Positions 1-6,057 of a stretch of DNA of 41,722 nt are shown here, piece by piece (position 1 is the stretch's first letter; every line of letters begins with the position of its first letter). This DNA comes from JAICIG01 sp035532215 (GTDB lineage: Bacteria > Planctomycetota > Planctomycetia > Pirellulales > JAICIG01). The position numbers and the translations under genes are program-made. The stretch lies in contig DATKRK010000420.1 of assembly GCA_035532215.1 (NCBI GenBank), positions 1 to 41,722 of the forward strand, in the 5' to 3' direction. The notes below the pieces were generated by a model. The model did no database searches. It was given only the letters and a program-made list of their open reading frames with translations, and was not told where the DNA came from.

Positions 1-53
1 CTAGGCGATGCCCCAGATTGCTGGGGCATCGCTTCGCTCTGCCGCCAGCCACC
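1..53. repeat. ~70-nt imperfect palindrome, copy 1 (cut by window start)
   Basis: The centre is a hairpin with arms GCCCCAG and CTGGGGC around loop ATTG, followed by GCCGCCAGCCACC. The same element occurs complete at 1756-1826 and 29875-29944, where the outer arm GGTGGCTGG is also present. The loop differs between copies while the arms are kept, which points to a structural element. The left arm lies outside the window. Confidence 0.8.
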
Positions 54-117
54 CTCCACCGTCAACCAACACTTGAAGGGACAATAGGCTCTGCCACAGC
101 CCAAGCGCACTCCCCTG

Positions 118-195
118 CCCTGCCCCGTCGGGCGAGGGCGCCCGACCCTCCATGTGCCCTGCCCCGTCGGGCGAGGGCGCCCGACGCTCCATGTC
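118..195. repeat. Two tandem 39-nt GRAPSP-type repeats at a gene end
   Basis: Two nearly identical 39-nt units (118-156 and 157-195) each contain CGGGCGAGGGCGCCCG, a short hairpin, followed by a CTCCATG-type end. The same core recurs at 37255-37326 (inside a gene) and 41522-41637. The second unit runs into the stop codon of the minus-strand PGYW-repeat gene (194-196). Confidence 0.85.
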
Positions 196-1654
196 ATCGC
201 TGATTGTCGGCGCCGGGCAATTCGCCGATGCCGGGCAGCGGATCGCGAACGCCGGGCACTTTGCGCCCGCCGAGCCCCGGCACGCTGCGGCCGATCGTGC
301 CCGGCGTGCGGCGACGGTCGATGCCGGGCAATTGGTCAGCGTCGGCCGCGCTGGTCGCGATTTCGCCGCCCGCCGCGCCGCCCAGCTCGGCCGGCAACTT
401 GGGCAGACGGAGCGTCTGCTCGCCAGTGGCTTGCGCCTCGTTCGTTGGCTCGGCCGCGTTGGTTTCAAGCTGCCTCCGCCGGCCGATGATTTCGCGGGCG
501 TCTTCCACAGCCAGCGCCGCGCGGCGGATCGCGGCGCGGTCGAGCTCCACAAGCGCCAACGGCGTGGCCTTCGCTCGCATCAGGCGAGTTATCGCGATCA
601 CGAGCGGCTCCCCGGCCGGCGCCTTACTGCTCGCCCCGGCGGTTTCGATCGGTACGAACCCGGCGCCGCGAGCTTCGAACGCGGAACGAAGCTCGATTCC
701 CAAGCTCGGCTCGGCGCCAGTATCATAGTCGCCGAAGCAACAATGCCCGTAGCTCGCCGACACGAACAAGCGGCCCGGCAGCGCTGCCAGATTCACGACG
801 GCTTGCGGCGAAAAGCGAATGCCGCCCTGGACGCCGGCGACCGGTTCGACCGACGCGGGCGCAAACAGCAAGCCGCGCCGCGCCAGCGGATAATCCCAAT
901 AGCCGGCGACGCATACGGCGCCCGCCGGCGTCCAAACGTAATGAGCCGGCGTCCAAACCCAGCCGGGCTTGGCCTGGGCCCAATAGCCCGGCTGCCACGC
1001 GAAGTCCCCCTGTAGACGCGGCATCTTGCCGCGTTCCTCCTTGCCGCGCTCGTCAGGCAGCCGCTCCTTCTCGCCGCGTTCTCCCCTGCCCTGCCATTTC
1101 CAATAGCCGGGGACATAAAAGCGGTTCGGCGGCAAGGCGGTTGCCGCGGCTGCGTTCTCTTCAGCCGGGGGTTGCTTATATTTCGGCGGGAGCGGCAGAT
1201 AGGCAAGCTGGCTCGCCTCGGCCGCGATCCAAAAGCCCGGCGTCCACTGAAAGCCGGCCGACGTCTTGGCCCAATAGCCGGGAATCCAACGCATGTCCGG
1301 CGGCGGCACGCGCCACCCTCCGCTCGTCCAAATGAATTCGCTTCGGTCGGGCGCCCAAGCCCAATAGCCGGGCAGCCACCGCGCTCGCGCACCGCTCGGC
1401 TTGACGGCGGGCGGCTGCTCGTCGAGCGGCGCCGGAGCAGGCTTGGTCACAACAAGGCCGGGCGCCGGATCGTAAACGATCGGCGCCAGAAACCCTTCAT
1501 GAACGAGGCCTCGCGAGAGCACTTCGACGCGAGGCGGCTTGGCTGCCGGTTGGCGTGCGCAAACCGCGCCGCAGGCGCCGCCCAGCGCCGCAACGGCAAC
1601 CAGCCCGACAAACGCCCGCGCACTGCCTGAACTACGGCCTGCAGATCGGTGCAT
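194..1654 (-). CDS. Secreted PGYW-repeat (YXWGXW-type) protein
   Basis: 486 residues. The N-terminus has a hydrophobic stretch (AFVGLVAVAALGGACGAVCA) that looks like a signal peptide; the cysteine context is not a clean lipobox. The middle of the protein repeats the aromatic motif W-x-PGYW/PGFW about seven times (LPGYWAW, IPGYWAK, TPGFWIA, VPGYWKW, QPGYWAQ, VAGYWDY). This is known from YXWGXW-type repeat proteins of bacterial envelopes, whose function is not established. A charged low-complexity insert (GRGERGEKERLPDERGKEER) interrupts the repeats after VPGYWKWQ. The C-terminal ~150 residues are Leu/Pro-rich with LPGI/VPGV motifs. Probably extracellular or cell-surface. It stands alone, with repeats on both sides, and its stop codon abuts a GRAPSP repeat. 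Confidence 0.8.
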   Translation of the reverse strand: MHRSAGRSSGSARAFVGLVAVAALGGACGAVCARQPAAKPPRVEVLSRGLVHEGFLAPIVYDPAPGLVVTKPAPAPLDEQPPAVKPSGARARWLPGYWAWAPDRSEFIWTSGGWRVPPPDMRWIPGYWAKTSAGFQWTPGFWIAAEASQLAYLPLPPKYKQPPAEENAAAATALPPNRFYVPGYWKWQGRGERGEKERLPDERGKEERGKMPRLQGDFAWQPGYWAQAKPGWVWTPAHYVWTPAGAVCVAGYWDYPLARRGLLFAPASVEPVAGVQGGIRFSPQAVVNLAALPGRLFVSASYGHCCFGDYDTGAEPSLGIELRSAFEARGAGFVPIETAGASSKAPAGEPLVIAITRLMRAKATPLALVELDRAAIRRAALAVEDAREIIGRRRQLETNAAEPTNEAQATGEQTLRLPKLPAELGGAAGGEIATSAADADQLPGIDRRRTPGTIGRSVPGLGGRKVPGVRDPLPGIGELPGADNQR

Positions 1655-1755
1655 GGAACTCGTCCCGGTCTACCTACTTGAATGGATTTCCGCGTTGCCG
1701 TATTCACTTAGCGAATCTCGTGCCCAGCGTCTCTTCAAAGCTAGTTCGACGGTTG

Positions 1756-1826
1756 GGTGGCTGGCGGCTGAGCCTAGGCGAAGCCCCAGTTCCCTGGGGC
1801 ATCGCTTCGCTCTGCCGCCAGCCACC
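1756..1826. repeat. ~70-nt imperfect palindrome, copy 2
   Basis: The outer arms GGTGGCTGGCGGC and GCCGCCAGCCACC enclose an inner hairpin (GCCCCAG, loop TTCC, CTGGGGC). A short flank GGCTTGAAGAC at about 1842-1853 is shared with copy 3 on the opposite strand, so the mobile unit may be nearer 100 nt. It lies between the promoter side of the PGYW gene and the small lipoprotein gene. The rest of 1655-1992 shows nothing I can assign. Confidence 0.85.
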
Positions 1827-1992
1827 TCCGTCAGCTCGGGCTTGAAGACGCATTAGGCCCGCCTCCCCGCTGTGTTTTTACCCCCGAATCGACCTTGGAG
1901 GAAACGCCGGTTTGCGATTATGATCCGGCCCTTCTTCAGATCGCTCGATTCTTATTCGTTGAATCTCGTCTCCACTCGCAGAAAGGGCGCCG

Positions 1993-2298
1993 ATGGCCGC
2001 CAAACTCGATTGGATGCTCAGCCGCGCGCGGCGGCTCGCCAACTTCGCCAGGGGAAATTGCCGAGCGGCGCCGCTGCTCTCGTTGGCGTTGGCCCTGGCC
2101 GCGCTCGGCGGCTGCCGCCACGAACTCACGCGGAAAAACCTCGAAAACGAGCGATTTCTCGATCAATACGCAGCGGGCCGAGGGCTGACTCGCGAGCAAG
2201 CCCGCCGCGAAGTCGAGACGAAGGTCAGCGAGCAAGAAGCGCAGAAGATGGTGAACGCCGCCGAGGATCAAGGCGTCGTCGCGCCCCCGGCCGAATAA
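1993..2298 (+). CDS. Small lipoprotein, function unknown
   Basis: 101 residues. The N-terminal basic segment is followed by a hydrophobic core and a clear lipobox (LALAALGGC, cysteine near residue 41), so the mature form of about 60 residues should be lipid-anchored. The mature part is charged and probably helical (ELTRKNLENERFLDQY, then EAQKMVNAAED). The start is ATG with a purine-rich AGAAAGGG about seven bases upstream. I do not recognise a named domain. It is convergent with the speE-like gene and ends about 55 bp from it. Confidence 0.65.
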   Translation: MAAKLDWMLSRARRLANFARGNCRAAPLLSLALALAALGGCRHELTRKNLENERFLDQYAAGRGLTREQARREVETKVSEQEAQKMVNAAEDQGVVAPPAE

Positions 2299-2354
2299 TC
2301 CACGTCGCCAGAGACTGCTTGAAGATTGCTCGACAAAGCGCTCGACGCATCGGC

Positions 2355-3323
2355 TTAATAGGGCCGCACGCGTTTGATCTCGGGCGGCGGGACGAAAGCC
2401 ACGCCGTCCTCGAGGATCGGCCCCGGCAGCGACAGCAGAAACTGCGTCTCTTTGCAGTGCGTGAAGCAGCTTTGCAGAAAGTCGCCGGTCAGGTGCTTGA
2501 GCCGCTCGCCGCCCAATCTCGCCGCAATGCTGCGATCGCACTCGGCCGCGGGCCACGAGTCCGGCGAGAACCAATCCGACGCCACGAGGAACCCCCAACT
2601 CGCCAAGAACGACGGCACGAAGACCTGATAGCCGTGTACTTCGGCAAACACAGCTTTTAGGGTGCGAGACAGCGCCGCGTGCGGCTTGTCGTGGAGGAAC
2701 GAGAACTCCATCCCCTGCACGACGACGATGCCCCCCGGCCGCAACCGCTGCTTGAGCAGCTCGTAGAACTGCTGGGTGTAGAGCGATTGCGCCGGGCCGT
2801 TGTCGAGCATATCGACGACGTCGATGATGACGACGTCGTATTGAACGTCGCAGTCGGTCACGAATTTGCGGCCGTCGTCGTAGACCAGTCGCACGCGGGG
2901 ATCGTCGAACGCGCCTTGATGCCAGGAGGCCAGGTGCTCGCGGCACAACTCGACGACCTCGCGATCGAGATCGACCATTGTCGCCGAGCGCACGCTGCGA
3001 TGAGCCAGCGCCTCGCGGAGCGTAGCCCCTTCGCCCCCGCCGATAATCAGCACGTCGCGGGGCTCGGAGTGCGCGAGCAGCGCCGGCTGCACCAGCAGTT
3101 CGTGATAGATCGCTTCGTCTTCGCTGGCGCTTTGCAGGGCGCCGTCGAGCGCCAGGATGCGGCCGAAACTGTAGGTTTCGGCAATCAGCACGTTCTGAAA
3201 GGCGGTCTTGCCGCTGTAGATCACCCGTGACAAGCAATAGCTGTGCCGATCGAAAGCATCCGATTCGTCGACGAACATCAAGGCGGCGCCCGAATCCGAC
3301 GGTTGCAGCGGCTGCGAATTCAT
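2355..3323 (-). CDS. speE: Spermidine/thermospermine synthase-type aminopropyltransferase
   Basis: 322 residues; transfers an aminopropyl group from decarboxylated S-adenosylmethionine to a polyamine. Seen in the sequence: LDGALQ near 59-64, YHE near 73-75, the nucleotide-binding motif GGGEGATLRE at 95-104, the acidic strand end DLD at 118-120, DDGRKF at 149-154, and the active-site segment IIDVVDMLDNGP at 166-177 followed by LYTQQFY. The usual D-x-x-D-P reads D-V-V-D-M here, and the following NGP-x-x-LYT-x-x-FY order resembles plant ACL5 thermospermine synthases more than E. coli SpeE. The C-terminal ~100 residues carry an additional domain-like segment. The AdoMet decarboxylase gene lies upstream on the same strand, separated by repeats. 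Family certain, product polyamine not. Confidence 0.88.
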   Translation of the reverse strand: MNSQPLQPSDSGAALMFVDESDAFDRHSYCLSRVIYSGKTAFQNVLIAETYSFGRILALDGALQSASEDEAIYHELLVQPALLAHSEPRDVLIIGGGEGATLREALAHRSVRSATMVDLDREVVELCREHLASWHQGAFDDPRVRLVYDDGRKFVTDCDVQYDVVIIDVVDMLDNGPAQSLYTQQFYELLKQRLRPGGIVVVQGMEFSFLHDKPHAALSRTLKAVFAEVHGYQVFVPSFLASWGFLVASDWFSPDSWPAAECDRSIAARLGGERLKHLTGDFLQSCFTHCKETQFLLSLPGPILEDGVAFVPPPEIKRVRPY

Positions 3324-3360
3324 GGCAACGACTCTTGGACTGTCTCACTCGCGACGCAAA

Positions 3361-3403
3361 GTAGGTCAGGCTTTCCAGCGTAGGTCAGGCTTTCCAGCCT
3401 GAC
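3361..3403. repeat. GTAG-headed hairpins (REP-like), partial plus complete copy
   Basis: A truncated copy (3361-3379) is followed directly by a complete one (3380-3403): GTAG head, 8-bp stem GTCAGGCT/AGCCTGAC, loop TTCC. An inverted copy closes the same intergenic region at 3745-3768. It lies 38 bp upstream of the speE-like start. Confidence 0.85.
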
Positions 3404-3434
3404 GAACGACATTGCACCCTGGGTCTTCGCTCAT

Positions 3435-3690
3435 GGAACCACGGATGGCACGGATGACCCAGCGCGGCCTTCGCCGCAACCAATTGAGCCACGGATGAAT
3501 CACCGATGAAACACGGATCGATCACGGACGAAATACTGAATCGAAAAAACCATCTCCGATCCGTGTTCGTTCCGTGTTTCATCCGTGGCTCGCTCCTAAA
3601 ATCGCCGCACAATTCTTCGCGACGCGCGGAGAAACAGAACGTTTGTAGTACGGATTTCCAATTCAAATATCCGTGCCATCCGTGGTTGAT
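3435..3690. repeat. 9-nt-unit inverted repeats (CCACGGAT family)
   Basis: Several copies of a 9-nt unit of the form nnCACGGAT occur in both orientations: a half element at 3435-3457, a facing pair at about 3488-3530 and 3555-3590, and a half element at 3669-3688. The same family occurs at 11677-11746, 12174-12380, 24084-24152 and 35954-35992. With the GTAG hairpins it fills the whole 3324-3764 gap; no gene is seen there. Confidence 0.8.
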
Positions 3691-3744
3691 AGAAGCAAAT
3701 CATGTGACGCTCGAAAGCCTGACCTATGTTTCGAATTCGCTTCC

Positions 3745-3768
3745 GTCAGGCTGGAAAGCCTGACCTAC
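3745..3768 (-). repeat. GTAG-headed hairpin overlapping the speD stop codon
   Basis: Read on the minus strand it is GTAG, stem GTCAGGCT, loop TTCC, stem AGCCTGAC. The TAG of the head (3765-3767) is the stop codon of speD. A degraded partial copy lies at about 3709-3727. Confidence 0.85.
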
Positions 3769-4304
3769 GCGGCCCATTCGGCGAGCCAGTCCTCGGCGCC
3801 GGCCGGCGACATTTCGATGCCGTCGGCGTGCCGCAACACGGTCCGCCGCTGCACGCTGCCCGGACGCAAGTATTCGCGCAGCGTCGCGTCGAATTTTTCC
3901 GCGCTGCACGCGCGACCGCAGGTGAACAGATCGACGAAACATGCCTGGTGTTCGGGATAGGTATGAATGCTGGCGTGACTCTCGGCCAGCAGCATGACGG
4001 CCGTCATGCCGCTGGGCGTGAAGCTATAATGAGCGCTGTCGAGCAGCGTCGCCCCGGCCGCCGCGACGGCCGCGCTCATGGCCGCCTTCAGTCCGGCATG
4101 GTCGGCCAGCGCCGCCGGGTCGCAGTCGACATAGCTGGCCAGCAAGTGCCTCCCGAAGAACTCGTATCGTTCGGGGCTGGCATTCGGCGGCAAGGCCGGT
4201 CGCTGCCGTTCGGACTCGCCGCCCGAGCGGCGTCGCCAGGCGGCCAGCCAGCGGCCAAACCAGCTTGTTTTGGGCGAGGATTGTGTCAGATTGGAGGCAG
4301 GCAT
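3765..4304 (-). CDS. speD: S-adenosylmethionine decarboxylase proenzyme
   Basis: 179 residues. It makes decarboxylated AdoMet, the aminopropyl donor for the aminopropyltransferase encoded downstream. The self-cleavage site is visible as ESHASIHTYPE at 108-118: cleavage before Ser109 would generate the pyruvoyl group. His114 and Cys129 (FTCG) match the conserved catalytic pair of small prokaryotic SpeD enzymes. GRHLL at 51-55 is the usual N-terminal strand. The first ~45 residues are an extension compared with the ~125-residue bacterial form, so a later start is possible, but no better-placed ATG was seen. The stop TAG lies within a GTAG-headed repeat, so the original C-terminus may have been altered by insertion. 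Confidence 0.9.
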   Translation of the reverse strand: MPASNLTQSSPKTSWFGRWLAAWRRRSGGESERQRPALPPNASPERYEFFGRHLLASYVDCDPAALADHAGLKAAMSAAVAAAGATLLDSAHYSFTPSGMTAVMLLAESHASIHTYPEHQACFVDLFTCGRACSAEKFDATLREYLRPGSVQRRTVLRHADGIEMSPAGAEDWLAEWAA

Positions 4305-4375
4305 CTTCCGCGATGTTTCCCTGTGTTCCGAGGCCAGGCAGGCTATTTCGTAGTAGAAAAGGTTTTGGCTGACAA

Positions 4376-4924
4376 GTGGGTTTTGCTTCCGCTCACTCCC
4401 CTGCCCTGCTCTTGACGGCCGTCACCAGCCGCCACCCAGACGCCTTGGCCTGGGCGAACCGCCGCGCCCAGGAAGCCTGGGGGCCGCTCGGTCTGGTCAG
4501 CCCTGTGTTTGATTTTACGGAAACCGATTACTACCGGCTGGCGATGGGCGAACGGCTGAAAAAGCAGTTTCTGGCCTTCCAGCGGCCCTTCGACCCGGCC
4601 GAATTGGCGGAAATCAAGCTCGCGACGAACGCCTGGGAGGCGGAGTATACTGAAGAAGCCGGCCACGCCGAGCCGCGTCCCTTGAACCTCGACCCCGGTT
4701 ACCTGACGCCGGCCAAGCTGGTGCTGGCTTCGACCAAGGACCATTCGCACCGAATTTACCTGAGCCAGGGCGTCTACGCCGAGGTGACTTTGCACTATCA
4801 ATCGGGCGCCTGGCAGCCGCGGGAATGGACCTACCCCGACTACCGCCGCGCCGACTTTCACGAGTTTTTCTTGCAGCTTCGCCGCGAGTTGCAAGCCCGG
4901 CAGCGCGGAGGCGCCCAAGCGTGA
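4376..4924 (+). CDS. DUF4416 family protein
   Basis: 182 residues from a GTG start. The sequence follows the DUF4416 pattern: an N-terminal strand LLLTAV, then FDFTETDYYRLAMG, NAWEAEY, the highly conserved LNLDPGYLTPAKLVLASTKD, HRIYL, YAEVTL and WTYPDYR. The molecular role of this family is unknown. The gene is followed with a 4-nt GTGA overlap by the phosphoglycosyl transferase gene, so the two are probably translationally coupled and may share a role in envelope glycan synthesis. TTG at 4412 is a possible alternative start but would remove the first strand. It is divergent from speD with only 71 bp between the starts. Confidence 0.85.
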   Translation: MGFASAHSPALLLTAVTSRHPDALAWANRRAQEAWGPLGLVSPVFDFTETDYYRLAMGERLKKQFLAFQRPFDPAELAEIKLATNAWEAEYTEEAGHAEPRPLNLDPGYLTPAKLVLASTKDHSHRIYLSQGVYAEVTLHYQSGAWQPREWTYPDYRRADFHEFFLQLRRELQARQRGGAQA

Positions 4925-6057
4925 CCTGGTTGCTGATCGCCGCGGCGGCGCCGAGTCTGCTGATCTCTTGGCTCGCCGGCTGGCTGATGCGCCGCGCGGC
5001 GCCGCGCTTCGGCCTGGTCGATAAGCCGGGACATCGCAAGGTTCACGTCGCGCCCACGCCGCTCGGCGGCGGCATCGCCATTTGGCTGGGCCTGGCGGCG
5101 CCGCTGGCCGTCGGCCAGATTTTGCTCTGGTCGCTCGAAGCCACGGGCGACGGTTACCGCATCGCCGGACACTGGCCGCTGCCGGCGACGATCGCCACGC
5201 ACGTCGGCGGGTTACTGCAGCAAACGCCCAAGCTGTGGATCATGCTCGCCGCGGGCACGGTGCTGATGCTGCTGGGGCTGGCCGACGATCGCTGGGGGCT
5301 CGATTGGCGTTTGCGGATCGCGACGCAGGCCGCCGTCGCGCTGGCCGTAGTCAGCTATTGGCCGGGCTGGCGGATCACGCTGTTCGTCGAACAGCCCTGG
5401 CTGACGATGGCGATCAGCGTCTGCTGGATCGTCGGGCTGGTGAACTCGTTCAACATGCTCGACAACATGGACGGCCTTTCGGCCGGGGTGGCCGCGATCG
5501 CCTCGGTGATGCTCGCGGCCGTGCTGCTGACGACGCCCAGTCCGGTTACGCATCAGCCGCAATTGTTCGTCAGCGGCTTTTTGATTTTGCTGGTCGGTTC
5601 GCTTGCCGGTTTCCTCTGGCACAATCGCCCGCCGGCCCGGCTGTTCATGGGCGACGCGGGCAGTTACCTGATCGGCTACTGCCTGGCGATGGCCACAAGC
5701 ATGGCGACGTTCACCGGCGGCGAACTGCCGACGCACGCCATCCTCACGCCGCTGTGCGTGCTGGCCGTGCCACTGTACGATACGATCACCGTCGTCTGGA
5801 TTCGCTTGCGCGAAGGGCGCAGTCCCTTCGAGGGCGACAAGAACCATTTCTCGCACCGGCTGGTCGAAATGGGGATGACCAAAGGCCAGGCGGTGCTGAC
5901 GATTTACCTGACCACCGCCACCTGCGGTCTGGGGGCGCTGCTGTTGCACCAGGTCGACGAGCTGGGCGCCTGGATCATTCTGCTGTTGGTCGGCTGCGTG
6001 CTGACGCTGGTCGGGGTGTTGGAAACCACGAGTCGGCGTAATCGGCGCGAACCATGA
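4921..6057 (+). CDS. WecA/MraY-type undecaprenyl-phosphate sugar-1-phosphate transferase
   Basis: 378 residues from GTG 4921, which overlaps the DUF4416 stop (GTGA). Integral membrane enzyme of the Glycos_transf_4 family: it moves a sugar-1-phosphate (typically GlcNAc-1-P) from a UDP-sugar to undecaprenyl phosphate on the inner face of the cytoplasmic membrane. Visible signatures: DKPGHRKVH and TPLGGG near residues 32-48, NMLDNMDGLSAG near 177, RLFMGDAGS near 240-248, and HFSHRL near 309 in place of the family's histidine cluster. About ten hydrophobic segments can be traced. An in-frame upstream extension to 4825 exists but overlaps DUF4416 fully and is rejected. It resembles WecA/TagO more than MraY; the actual sugar cannot be told. 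Confidence 0.9.
   Translation: MTWLLIAAAAPSLLISWLAGWLMRRAAPRFGLVDKPGHRKVHVAPTPLGGGIAIWLGLAAPLAVGQILLWSLEATGDGYRIAGHWPLPATIATHVGGLLQQTPKLWIMLAAGTVLMLLGLADDRWGLDWRLRIATQAAVALAVVSYWPGWRITLFVEQPWLTMAISVCWIVGLVNSFNMLDNMDGLSAGVAAIASVMLAAVLLTTPSPVTHQPQLFVSGFLILLVGSLAGFLWHNRPPARLFMGDAGSYLIGYCLAMATSMATFTGGELPTHAILTPLCVLAVPLYDTITVVWIRLREGRSPFEGDKNHFSHRLVEMGMTKGQAVLTIYLTTATCGLGALLLHQVDELGAWIILLLVGCVLTLVGVLETTSRRNRREP

Noticed and set aside
1..552. Open frame of 183 residues on the minus strand
   Set aside because: It overlaps the PGYW-repeat gene on the same strand in another frame and its tail is translated repeat DNA (GRAPSPDGAG).
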